From: Candidatus Nanopelagicales bacterium
GTDB taxonomy: Bacteria > Actinomycetota > Actinomycetes > S36-B12 > GCA-2699445
DNA: 64,000 nt
Reading direction: 5' to 3'
Assembly: GCA_037045355.1 (NCBI GenBank)
Contig: JBAOHO010000013.1
Coordinates: forward strand, 62,001 to 126,000
The notes under the pieces were generated by a model. It worked only from the letters and a program-made list of their open reading frames with translations, did not search any database and was not told the DNA's origin. Both the position numbers and the translations under genes were made by a program. Positions within the stretch are counted from its first letter, which is position 1; the number at the start of each line of letters is the position of its first letter. Below, in pieces: positions 36,136 through 43,021 of the stretch.

Positions 36136-36297
36136 TCGGGGTAGTCGGGGTAGCCGGGGCAGTCGGGGGAGCCGCCCGATGGAGCGGGTGACAGGCCCGA
36201 CACGTGCGGGTGACAGGCCCGACACGTGCGGGTGACAGGCCCGACACGTGCGGGTGAAAGGCCCCATAGGTGGGGGAAACAGAGTGGGGGAAACAGA
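36132..36297. repeat. Three consecutive tandem arrays in the tadC-pilin spacer
   Basis: Four 9-bp units (GTAGTCGGG type, 36132-36167) start on the tadC stop codon. Three 22-bp units at 36186-36207, 36208-36229 and 36230-36251 share TGACAGGCCCGACACGTGC; a partial fourth follows. Two 14-bp units GTGGGGGAAACAGA lie at 36270-36283 and 36284-36297, ending just before the next ribosome binding site. The three units are unrelated in sequence. Confidence 0.92.
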
Positions 36298-36311
36298 GAT
36301 GAGGGGGAGTT

Positions 36312-36470
36312 ATGCGGAAGAGAGAACTGTGGCGTGACGAGCGCGGCGATGTGCCCGGATGGGTCCTGGTCGCCGTGATGACGGCGGGTCTGGTCACCAC
36401 CTTGTGGGTGGCGGCCGATGACCAGTTGGCCAACGTGCTGCAACAGGCCATTGAGTCGGTCTCGCGCTGA
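36312..36470 (+). CDS. Small Flp-pilin-like / Tad-locus protein
   Basis: This 52-residue protein has a charged N-terminus (RKRELWRDERGDVPGW) followed by one hydrophobic helix (VLVAVMTAGLVTTLWV), then a short polar tail. Small proteins with the ERGDVPGWVLV pattern recur at this place in actinobacterial Tad loci, and the layout (basic leader, Gly before a hydrophobic stretch) recalls a prepilin. Whether it is the pilus subunit or an accessory factor is not settled. ATG 36312 follows GAGGGGGAG. Its 3' end overlaps the next gene. Confidence 0.75.
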   Translation: MRKRELWRDERGDVPGWVLVAVMTAGLVTTLWVAADDQLANVLQQAIESVSR

Positions 36471-36801
36471 CCGAGGCTCCGCGGTCGTCGACTTCGTGCT
36501 GCTGGCGCCCCTGGTCTTGATTCTGGTGTGCACGATTGTGCAGGCCGGGATCTGGGTGGTGGTGATGGCGGAAGCCCATCGGGTCGCGGACACCGCGGCC
36601 CGTGCCGGCGCGGTCGCCACGAATCCGGAGCGCGTGGCGACGACCCGAGCCCGGTCCGCCAGCCCGCAGGACTCCAGCGTCTCGGTCGCACGGGAGGAGT
36701 CGGATCTGGTGGTCCGGATCTCGGTGCCGATGAAGGTGATGTTGTGGCGCACGACCATCACGGGCACGGCCACCGGCCGGATGGGACTGGAACCCAGGTG
36801 A
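36418..36801 (+). CDS. TadE-like pilus protein
   Basis: This protein of up to 127 residues has the TadE signature RGSAVVDFVLLAPLVLILVCTIVQAGIWV, a single membrane helix carrying the pseudopilin-like Glu/Asp position, followed by a short extracytoplasmic domain. ATG 36418 lies inside the preceding gene and has GGGTGG upstream; a TTG at 36451 would give a more usual N-terminus (SRSRADRGSAV). Both are possible. The stop overlaps the next GTG start (GTGA). TadE/TadF proteins are minor pseudopilins needed for Flp pili. Confidence 0.8.
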   Translation: MTSWPTCCNRPLSRSRADRGSAVVDFVLLAPLVLILVCTIVQAGIWVVVMAEAHRVADTAARAGAVATNPERVATTRARSASPQDSSVSVAREESDLVVRISVPMKVMLWRTTITGTATGRMGLEPR

Positions 36802-37175
36802 GCGGGCGAACGTTGTCTGAGCGCGGAACAGCTGTGCTCGAGTTCGTTGTCCTGACCGTGGTGTTGGTGGTGCCGATAGCCCAGGTGCTGACCACGGTCC
36901 TGGCGGTGCACCGCACCCGCGTGCTGGCACAGACCGCCGCCGCGGCAACTGCGCTGGCCGTCGCACGAGAGGGCCCCGATGTCGCTGAGCGGGTTGTGAA
37001 TCGGCACCTGCCCGCGGTGACCCGGCCGCGGGTCCAGGTCGAGTGTCGCCCCGGGTGCGCAGCAGCCGGAGCCATCGTCACCGTCCGCGTGGCAGCTCAG
37101 GTGGAGCTGCCGGTCGGTCGCCTCACCATCGAGCAGGATCACTCTCAGGTCGTGGATCTCTATGCGGCGCGGTGA
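36798..37175 (+). CDS. Second TadE/TadF-like pseudopilin
   Basis: This 125-residue protein has the N-terminal pattern SERGTAVLEFVVLTVVLVVPIAQVLTTVLAV: a Glu five residues into a hydrophobic helix, as in TadE/TadF. A short outer domain with one close Cys pair (VECRPGCAAAG) follows. GTG 36798 overlaps the stop of the preceding TadE gene. The 3' end overlaps the next gene by 14 nt. Confidence 0.78.
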   Translation: MSGRTLSERGTAVLEFVVLTVVLVVPIAQVLTTVLAVHRTRVLAQTAAAATALAVAREGPDVAERVVNRHLPAVTRPRVQVECRPGCAAAGAIVTVRVAAQVELPVGRLTIEQDHSQVVDLYAAR

Positions 37176-37605
37176 GGGGCGCGGTGAGGGGCGCGATGAG
37201 GGGCGCGATGAGGGGTCGGTGCTGATCCTCACCTTGGGTCTGGTAGTCGTCTTGGTGGCGCTGTTGGGCGTGGTCGTGGACGTGACCGCGCTGGCCTTGC
37301 GCCGCCGCGAGGCCGAGCTGACGGCCGACTCAGCAGCGCGCGCCGCCGCCCAGGCCGTCGATCTGAGTGCCTACTACCGAGGCGCGGCCGGCGAGCGGAT
37401 TCCCCTGGATGTTGCCAATGCCCGGTCACAGGCGTCCGAGTTCCTGCGCCGGCCTTGGCGAATGGTGCGACTGACTGCCACGGATGAGGTGGTGCAGGTG
37501 ACCGTGGCCTCCCGGATGCGGTTGCCCTTCAGCGGCTGGCTGGGCATCGGTCAGGTGCGCGTCGTGGGTCGCGGTGCTGCGGAGATGCGGGTGGCTCCCC
37601 GGTAG
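37162..37605 (+). CDS. TadG-like protein with repeat-expanded N-terminus
   Basis: This 147-residue protein has one membrane helix (SVLILTLGLVVVLVALLGVVVDVTALAL) followed by RRREAELTADSAARAAAQAVD, the standard pattern of putative Flp pilus-assembly TadE/G-like proteins. The N-terminus before the helix is RRGEGRGEGRDEGRDEG, encoded by 12-bp tandem units; related proteins usually have only a short basic stretch and DEG/ESG there. The repeats add about 12 residues on the cytoplasmic side and keep the frame. ATG 37162 overlaps the end of the previous gene. It is the last gene of the Tad operon; prfB follows 18 bp later. Confidence 0.78.
   Translation: MRRGEGRGEGRDEGRDEGSVLILTLGLVVVLVALLGVVVDVTALALRRREAELTADSAARAAAQAVDLSAYYRGAAGERIPLDVANARSQASEFLRRPWRMVRLTATDEVVQVTVASRMRLPFSGWLGIGQVRVVGRGAAEMRVAPR
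37171..37215 (+). repeat. 12-bp coding repeat in TadG-like gene
   Basis: GGTGAGGGGCGC at 37171 and 37183, GATGAGGGGCGC at 37195 and a partial copy at 37207. It encodes GEGR/DEGR units. The first unit contains the stop codon of the preceding gene in its own frame. Confidence 0.85.
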
Positions 37606-37610
37606 ACAAG

Positions 37611-37616
37611 TACCCT
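37611..37616 (+). promoter_or_regulatory. Candidate -10 (TACCCT) of leaderless prfB
   Basis: TACCCT lies 7 bases before the prfB GTG, which has no Shine-Dalgarno, so transcription would start at or next to the start codon. The same box precedes the minus-strand membrane protein gene (58810-58815). Confidence 0.5.
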
Positions 37617-37623
37617 GGACCTC

Positions 37624-38745
37624 GTGCCCGATCCCGACGTGACCCAGCGCCTCAGTGAACTCGACAGCACGCTGGCGAGTATTGCCACCGTCGTGGACCT
37701 CGATGCTGCTCGCCGGGAGATCTCCGAACTGGAGACTCAGGCCAGTGACCCCGGCCTGTGGGACGACCAGGCCAACGCACAGCGGGTGACCTCGCGGCTG
37801 TCGTTCCTGCAAGGTGAGGTCCGGCGGGTCGAGTCTTTGCGTTCCCGGCTCGACGACGTCCTTGTTCTCTTCGAACTCGCCGATGCCGAGGGGGATGCCG
37901 AGGTCACCGCCGAAGCGGGGACCGAACTGGATGACATCGCCGCCGCGATCGCCGAGATGGAGGTACGCACCCTCCTCAGTGGTGAATACGACCAGCGCTC
38001 GGCACTTGTCCACGTCCACTCCGGCGCCGGCGGGGTCGATGCAGCCGACTGGGCCCAGATGCTGTTACGCATGTACACGCGTTACTGCGAGCGGCATGGC
38101 TGGAAGTACGAGGTGTACGACATCTCCTACGCCGAGGAAGCAGGGATAAAGTCCGCCACGTTCCAGGTCGATGCGCCGTTCGCCTACGGCACCTTGAGTG
38201 TGGAGCAGGGCACTCATCGTCTGGTGCGGATCTCGCCGTTCGACAATCAAGGTCGGCGCCAGACTTCGTTCGCGCGCATCGAGGTGCTCCCGGTCACGGA
38301 GCAGACCGATCACATCGAGATTCCGGAGACCGACATCCGCATCGACGTGTTCCGCTCGTCGGGGCCGGGTGGCCAAAGCGTCAACACGACTGACTCAGCG
38401 GTTCGGATCACCCACCTGCCCACTGGGATCGTCGTGTCCTGTCAGAACGAGAAGTCGCAGATCCAGAACCGCGCCGCCGCATTGCGCGTCCTGCAGTCGC
38501 GCTTGTTGGAGCAGCGGCGGCAGCAGGAGAAGGAGGAGATGGACGCCCTCAAGGGAGATGCGAGCGGATCGTGGGGCGACCAGATGCGCTCCTATGTGCT
38601 GCACCCGTATCAGATGGTCAAGGACCTACGAACGGGCACGGAGACGGGTAACACGACGAGCGTTCTGGACGGGGAACTCGATGAGTTCATCGAGTCCGGG
38701 ATTCGGTGGCGGCGTACCGGCGAGGCCGAACCGGCTCCAGCCTGA
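37624..38745 (+). CDS. prfB: Peptide chain release factor 2
   Basis: RF2 (373 residues) reads UGA and UAA and triggers peptide release. It has the family start with paired helices, HSGAGGVDAADWAQMLLRMY, the stop-codon recognition region around ISPFDNQGRRQTSFARIEV, the catalytic GGQ in SSGPGGQSVNTTDSAVRITHLPTGI (near residue 250) and the C-terminal SYVLHPYQMVKDLRT. No in-frame UGA with a frameshift site occurs near codon 25, so the programmed +1 autoregulation of E. coli prfB is absent. The start GTG appears leaderless (TACCCT 7 nt upstream). Confidence 0.96.
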   Translation: MPDPDVTQRLSELDSTLASIATVVDLDAARREISELETQASDPGLWDDQANAQRVTSRLSFLQGEVRRVESLRSRLDDVLVLFELADAEGDAEVTAEAGTELDDIAAAIAEMEVRTLLSGEYDQRSALVHVHSGAGGVDAADWAQMLLRMYTRYCERHGWKYEVYDISYAEEAGIKSATFQVDAPFAYGTLSVEQGTHRLVRISPFDNQGRRQTSFARIEVLPVTEQTDHIEIPETDIRIDVFRSSGPGGQSVNTTDSAVRITHLPTGIVVSCQNEKSQIQNRAAALRVLQSRLLEQRRQQEKEEMDALKGDASGSWGDQMRSYVLHPYQMVKDLRTGTETGNTTSVLDGELDEFIESGIRWRRTGEAEPAPA

Positions 38746-38809
38746 ACCCAAGCGATGTCAGACGCCCCGGCGGGCAAGAAGCCCTGTCGGGCGGTGAGTC
38801 TGGGCATGC

Positions 38810-38913
38810 GGAGGCTCCGGAAAGGGGGGGAAATCCCGGAGCCTCCCACCTGGAGGGTGTTGCGTCGCTGGGCGACGCGGCCGGTCGGGGTTGGGGGGAA
38901 ATCCCGACGGGCC
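38810..38913 (+). ncRNA. Candidate structured RNA: three successive hairpins between prfB and ftsE
   Basis: Hairpin 1 is a perfect 11-bp stem (38810-38820 with 38836-38846). Hairpin 2 is a perfect 7-bp stem with a 3-nt loop (38862-38868 with 38872-38878). Hairpin 3 is 4 bp, a 1x1 mismatch and 6 bp (38879-38889 with 38903-38913). Hairpins 1 and 3 share the string GGGGGGAAATCCCG, spanning loop and stem base. Hairpin 1 could simply be the prfB terminator, but the repeated loop suggests a folded element. I do not recognise a known riboswitch class. Confidence 0.4.
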
Positions 38914-39366
38914 AGTTGGGTGTCCTTAGCATGACGCGGGATTCGGTGATGCGCGACACCTAAAGAATAACAAAATGATAACGATCGGGGGGATTGGTAA
39001 ACGGCCGGCCGGCCCGTCAAGGCCGGGTCGCCCGGGTTCGGGTTCGGTTGCGAGGGGAGGTCGGGTTCGGTTGCGAGGGCATGTCGGGTTCGGTTGCGAG
39101 GGCATGTCGATTCGGCCGCATTGGCAAATGTGACGCCCAACACTGCCTAAACTCGTGTCCCTGCCCGTCGGAGAGTTGCGGCCGGTCGGAGAATGACGGC
39201 CGAGAGCGGCAAGCGGGTGGGGGAACTCCGGGCTGGCGGGATGACTCCCGGGACCGGCGGGAGAACGCGGTCCAAGAGTTGACGGGCCAGAAAGTGGGTT
39301 CAGATGACGGGTCCGAAAGGGGCCGGCCACGGATCCGAAGCTGCTGAGAAGGGGCGAAGGGGCATT
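38914..39366. other. Leader region of ftsE
   Basis: No gene is supported in this stretch. It has a short AT-rich stretch (38960-38990), a 23-bp array (39040-39108), a possible promoter with TTGGCA at 39121 and TAAACT at 39148 (spacing 21, long), and a G-rich 3' end. An open frame extends ftsE upstream to 39304 without family similarity. Confidence 0.4.
39040..39108. repeat. 23-bp tandem repeat, three copies
   Basis: Copies at 39040-39062, 39063-39085 and 39086-39108 share GGGTTCGGTTGCGAGGG; a short partial copy follows. The array lies about 260 bp upstream of ftsE. Confidence 0.88.
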
Positions 39367-40056
39367 GTGATCAAGTTCGAGGACGTCACCAAGCAGTACA
39401 AGACGCAGCACAGTCCCGCCCTGCGCGAAGTGAACGTCGACATCCAACGCGGCGAGTTCGTGTTCCTGGTCGGCCCGTCAGGTTCAGGCAAGACCACGTT
39501 CTTGCGGCTATGCCTGAAGGAGGACCGGCCCACATCCGGCACGGTCTGGGTGGCCGGCAAGAACGTCGGCAAGCTGTCGTCGTGGCGGGTGCCGCAACTG
39601 CGTCGCCAGATCGGCACGGTGTTCCAGGACTTCCGACTGCTGCCGAACAAGACCGTGTTCGAGAACGTGGCTTTCGCGCTTGAGGTGATCGGGAAGCCCC
39701 GCGGTCACATCAAGACCGTCGTGCCGGAAGTCCTGGAGATGGTCGGACTCGACGGCAAGGAAAAGCGCTTCCCCGACGAACTGTCCGGCGGTGAGCAGCA
39801 GCGCGTCGCGATCGCCCGGGCCTTCGTCAACCGGCCGGATATCCTCATCGCCGATGAGCCGACGGGCAACCTCGACCCGAACACGAGCATCGGCATCATG
39901 AAACTGCTCGATCGCATCAACCGCACCGGCACCACCATCATCATGGCCACGCACGACGCCCAGATCGTCGACCAGGTGCGCAAGCGCGTCGTCGAGTTGG
40001 CGGACGGCATCATCGTTCGCGACCAAGCCCGAGGGGTCTACGGCTATGCACACTGA
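39367..40056 (+). CDS. ftsE: Cell division ATP-binding protein FtsE
   Basis: FtsE (229 residues) is the ATPase of the FtsEX complex that activates septal peptidoglycan hydrolases from inside the cell. Walker A VGPSGSGKTTFLRL (about residue 36), Q loop GTVFQDFRLLPNKTVFENVAF, signature DELSGGEQQRVAIARAFVNRP (about 137), Walker B ILIADEPTGNLD and the switch His in MATHDAQIVD are all present. GTG 39367 is chosen because AAGGGG lies 5 nt upstream and the length equals that of the mycobacterial protein. A tandem repeat lies between it and ftsX, genes that usually overlap or are only a few bases apart. Confidence 0.95.
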   Translation: MIKFEDVTKQYKTQHSPALREVNVDIQRGEFVFLVGPSGSGKTTFLRLCLKEDRPTSGTVWVAGKNVGKLSSWRVPQLRRQIGTVFQDFRLLPNKTVFENVAFALEVIGKPRGHIKTVVPEVLEMVGLDGKEKRFPDELSGGEQQRVAIARAFVNRPDILIADEPTGNLDPNTSIGIMKLLDRINRTGTTIIMATHDAQIVDQVRKRVVELADGIIVRDQARGVYGYAH

Positions 40057-40060
40057 TCGA

Positions 40061-40151
40061 AGGGGCGCATTGCGCGGCAAGGGCGCATCGCGCGCCAAGG
40101 GCGCATTGCGCGGCAAGGGCGCATCGCGCGGCCAAGGGCGCATTACACGCC
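40061..40151. repeat. 18-bp tandem repeat, five copies, between ftsE and ftsX
   Basis: Units AAGGGCGCATTGCGCGGC (first unit one base different) at 40061, 40079, 40097, 40115 (19 bp) and 40134. Alternate units carry CATT and CATC, suggesting amplification of a 36-bp dimer. The array starts 4 nt after the ftsE stop. Confidence 0.92.
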
Positions 40152-40192
40152 ACCGTGGTGTCAGGTTCGATGGGGAATGACGGAGGCGGCGA

Positions 40193-41098
40193 ATGAGGGC
40201 CCGTTTCGTGCTCAGTGAGGTGTGGCAGGGGCTTCGTCGCAACCTGACCATGACCTTGGCGCTCATCATCACCATCGCGGTGTCTCTCGCCTTGTTCGGT
40301 GCCGGACTGATGGTGCGTCAGCAGGTGTCCCAGATGAAGGGATTCTGGTTCGACAAGGTCGAGGTCTCGATCTTCCTCTGCACCAAGAACTCGCAGGAGA
40401 CTTCGTGTTCCGGGCCGGCGAGCGAGCAGGAGAAGCAGCAGATCGCTGCCGACCTCGAGGCGATGCGCCCGCTCGTCCAAGAGGTCTACTTCGAGACCTC
40501 CACCGAGGCGTACAACCGGTTCCAGGAGCAGTTCCAGGGCTCACCGATCGCGGAAAGTGCCACCCCCGAGGACCTCGGCGAGAGTTACCGGGTCAAACTC
40601 GCGGATCCGGATCAGTACTCGGCCATCACCAGTGCCTTCTCCGGGCGACCGGGTATCGAGCGCGTGGACGACCAGAAACAAGTGCTCGACAAACTCTTCC
40701 GACTGCTCGACGGGCTGCAGATGGTGTCTCTCGCCATCGCGATAGCGATGCTGGTGGTGACCGTGCTCCTGGTCGGTAACACCATGAGGCTGGCGGCCTA
40801 CAGCAGACGGCGCGAAACGGGCATCATGCGTCTGGTCGGTGCCTCGAAGTTCTACATCCAGCTCCCGTTCCTCCTGGAATCGGTCATTGCGGCGTTGCTC
40901 GGCGCGTCTATCGCAGTTGGCGCCCTCGTTGTGGTGAAGATGTTCCTGGTCGATCGGTTCCTGGAGCCGTCCTTCCAGTTCACTCCCTTTGTGGGCTGGG
41001 ACACCGTGTGGGTTGTCTCGGTGATCCTGGTGTTGATGGGTGTGGCGCTCGCGGCGATAGCCGCGGTGTTGACGCTGCGGAGGTATCTCAAGGTCTGA
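40193..41098 (+). CDS. ftsX: Cell division protein FtsX
   Basis: FtsX (301 residues) is the membrane partner of FtsE and carries the activation signal to an outer hydrolase. TM1 (LTMTLALIITIAVSLALFGAGLMV) is followed by a large extracytoplasmic loop with one Cys pair (FLCTKNSQETSC). TM2-4 are MVSLAIAIAMLVVTVLLVGNTMRLA, LLESVIAALLGASIAVGALVVV and TVWVVSVILVLMGVALAAIAAVL. ETGIMRLVGASKFYIQLPFLLE is the conserved permease motif. ATG 40193 follows CGGAGG. The next gene encodes the probable hydrolase partner. Confidence 0.95.
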   Translation: MRARFVLSEVWQGLRRNLTMTLALIITIAVSLALFGAGLMVRQQVSQMKGFWFDKVEVSIFLCTKNSQETSCSGPASEQEKQQIAADLEAMRPLVQEVYFETSTEAYNRFQEQFQGSPIAESATPEDLGESYRVKLADPDQYSAITSAFSGRPGIERVDDQKQVLDKLFRLLDGLQMVSLAIAIAMLVVTVLLVGNTMRLAAYSRRRETGIMRLVGASKFYIQLPFLLESVIAALLGASIAVGALVVVKMFLVDRFLEPSFQFTPFVGWDTVWVVSVILVLMGVALAAIAAVLTLRRYLKV

Positions 41099-41131
41099 TC
41101 GCCCGCCTGGTGGGGTACCGGAGGGGTGAAG

Positions 41132-42478
41132 ATGATGGGCCGAAATGCCGATGTAGAAGGCAACGCCAACTGTCGGGAAGTGGTCGTGCCACTGCATCGC
41201 CGTCGCCGCCGTGGGGCTGTGGCCCTGTTGGCTGCAACGGCGCTGAGCCTGGGTGCGATCGTTCCTGGAGGAGCGACCGCCGGCGACGATCTGCACGACA
41301 AGAAGCAGAAGGTGGATGCCGCCCTCGACGACGTCCACGACGAGGTCCTGTCGTACAACAAGAAGGTTGCCCGAGCCACGCAGCAGGTCCTCGACGCCCG
41401 TAAACAACTCCCCGAAGCCCGTGAGAATCTGGCGGCGGCCCTGGCCGAACAGGAACGCACCGAGGCCGCCGATCAACTGGCGGCGCAGGAGTTGGAGCAG
41501 GCCACCGCCGACGTCGCCGAAGCGGAACGGCAACTCGCCGCTCTCGAGGCGCGTCTCGCGGAACTCGAATCCAATGTGGGCGACTTCGCGCGCCGCGCCT
41601 ACCAGATGGGTCCCTACGCCGGCTTGGAGATGGTTCTCGACGCACGTGACCCGTCGGAGTTCACCGACCGCCTCGCGGCCATCCGCACGGTGAGCGCGTC
41701 CAACAACGCTCAGCTCGATCAGATGAGCGCTGACCGCGCTGACCTCGCCTACACCGAACAGCGCCTGACCGCGCTGCGCAAGGTCGCTCAGGAGAAGAAG
41801 GAGTCAGCCGAGGCGCGCTTGGTCGAGGCCCACGAAGCCGCAGAGGGGGCCCGCGCCGCGAAGGAGATCGTCGACGGACTGATCGCCCAAGAAGAAGCCG
41901 CATTGGCGACAGCGCAGGAGAACCGCGCCGACGTCAAGAAGCAGTACGAAGAACTCGAGGCGGAGCAAGAGCGGATCCAGAAGGAGATCGCCGCGGCCGC
42001 CGCCAAGCTCGCTCGCTCGACAGGAGTCGCGACCAACGGCGACGTCAACGCCATCGACAGCGGCACCCAGTGGTACTTCCCGCTGCCCGGGTACGCGATC
42101 GGCTCTGACGCCGGCTGGCGCTTCCACCCGATCCTGCACTACACGCGCTGCCATGCCGGTGCCGACATCAGCGCACCGTCCGGCACTCCGATCCACGCCG
42201 TCGACAACGGCACTGTGATCCAGGCCGGCTGGAACGGCGGCTACGGCAACTTCACCACCATCGCCCACGGCAATGGGCTGACCAGCAGTTACGCCCACCA
42301 GACAACGATTTCCGTGAGTGTCGGGCAGCAGGTCAAGCGGGGCCAGGTGATCGGCCGGGTGGGCTCGACGGGTTTGTCCACCGGTCCACACCTGCACTTC
42401 GAGGCGCGCGTCAATGGCTTGCCCTACAGCCCGAAGGGGTGGTTCGGACAGGGACCCAAGGTCCAGGTCTGCGTATAG
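41132..42478 (+). CDS. M23 family peptidoglycan hydrolase with coiled coil
   Basis: This 448-residue exported protein is the likely periplasmic partner of FtsEX. The signal peptide includes RRRRRGAVALLAATALSLGAIVPGGATA. A long coiled coil (about 50-310, for example QELEQATADVAEAERQLAAL) precedes a LytM/M23 endopeptidase domain with the zinc ligands HAGADI (about 340) and GPHLHFEARVNG (about 418), plus WRFHPILHYTRCH. All catalytic residues appear intact. The layout matches EnvC/RipC-like proteins, in which FtsX binds the coiled coil. ATG 41132 or 41135 is preferred over the GTG at 41126, which lies too close to GGAGG. Confidence 0.92.
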   Translation: MMGRNADVEGNANCREVVVPLHRRRRRGAVALLAATALSLGAIVPGGATAGDDLHDKKQKVDAALDDVHDEVLSYNKKVARATQQVLDARKQLPEARENLAAALAEQERTEAADQLAAQELEQATADVAEAERQLAALEARLAELESNVGDFARRAYQMGPYAGLEMVLDARDPSEFTDRLAAIRTVSASNNAQLDQMSADRADLAYTEQRLTALRKVAQEKKESAEARLVEAHEAAEGARAAKEIVDGLIAQEEAALATAQENRADVKKQYEELEAEQERIQKEIAAAAAKLARSTGVATNGDVNAIDSGTQWYFPLPGYAIGSDAGWRFHPILHYTRCHAGADISAPSGTPIHAVDNGTVIQAGWNGGYGNFTTIAHGNGLTSSYAHQTTISVSVGQQVKRGQVIGRVGSTGLSTGPHLHFEARVNGLPYSPKGWFGQGPKVQVCV

Positions 42479-42487
42479 CCTGGGCGG

Positions 42488-42967
42488 ATGCCCAAGGAAT
42501 CGGGCCGTAAGAAGATTGCGGTCAACCGCAAGGCGCGCCACGACTATTTCATCGACGCCACCTATGAATGTGGCCTGGTGCTCACCGGAACGGAGGTCAA
42601 GTCCTTGCGTGTGGGCCGGGCGAGCATCGTCGACGGCTACGCGTCGATCAAGGACGGCGAGGTGTGGCTGTACGGGGTTCATATCCCGGAGTACGAGCAC
42701 GGATCTTGGACCAACCACGACCCACGTCGCCCGCGGAAGTTGCTGCTGCACCGCCACGAGATCGCGAAGCTGATCGGGCGCTCCAAGGAGTCTGGGGTCA
42801 CGTTGATCCCGCTCTCCCTGTACTTCTCGGGTGGTCATGCCAAGGTCGAACTCGCGCTGGCCCGCGGCAGACGAGCGGCCGACAAGCGGCAGGCGATCGC
42901 CGAACGGGAGGCCAAGCGTGAGACGGAGCGGGCCCTGGGTCGTCGCGCCAAGGGGATGGACGACTGA
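42488..42967 (+). CDS. smpB: SsrA-binding protein SmpB
   Basis: SmpB (159 residues) binds tmRNA and brings it to stalled ribosomes. Typical motifs are KIAVNRKARHDYFIDATYECGLVLTGTEVKSLR, SIVDGYASIKDGEVWLYGVHIPEYEHGSWTNHDP (quoted in part) and the C-terminal tail KRETERALGRRAKG. The ATG starts 10 bp after the M23 gene, so it is probably the last gene of the ftsEX operon. The matching ssrA gene lies at 54.2 kb in this window, so both trans-translation parts are present. Confidence 0.96.
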   Translation: MPKESGRKKIAVNRKARHDYFIDATYECGLVLTGTEVKSLRVGRASIVDGYASIKDGEVWLYGVHIPEYEHGSWTNHDPRRPRKLLLHRHEIAKLIGRSKESGVTLIPLSLYFSGGHAKVELALARGRRAADKRQAIAEREAKRETERALGRRAKGMDD

Positions 42968-42994
42968 CCGTCCCACATCCCACGGCGATAGGCT
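42964..42994 (+). promoter_or_regulatory. Candidate promoter for PLP-lyase/FGGY operon
   Basis: A -35-like CTGACC (42964-42969) and -10 TAGGCT (42989-42994), spaced by 19 nt, lie between smpB and the PLP-lyase gene. The spacing is slightly long. The same -10 string is found before gdh. Confidence 0.4.
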
Positions 42995-43021
42995 CACGGG
43001 ATCGCAAGCAAGGACGTGCCC

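Noticed and set aside
37624..37800. Programmed +1 frameshift in prfB
   Set aside because: The gene is open from its GTG with no in-frame UGA near codon 25.
38810..38913. c-di-AMP (ydaO) riboswitch
   Set aside because: The position before an M23 hydrolase operon is suggestive, but the GGGGAACC-type conserved core was not found. It is kept only as an unclassified structured region.
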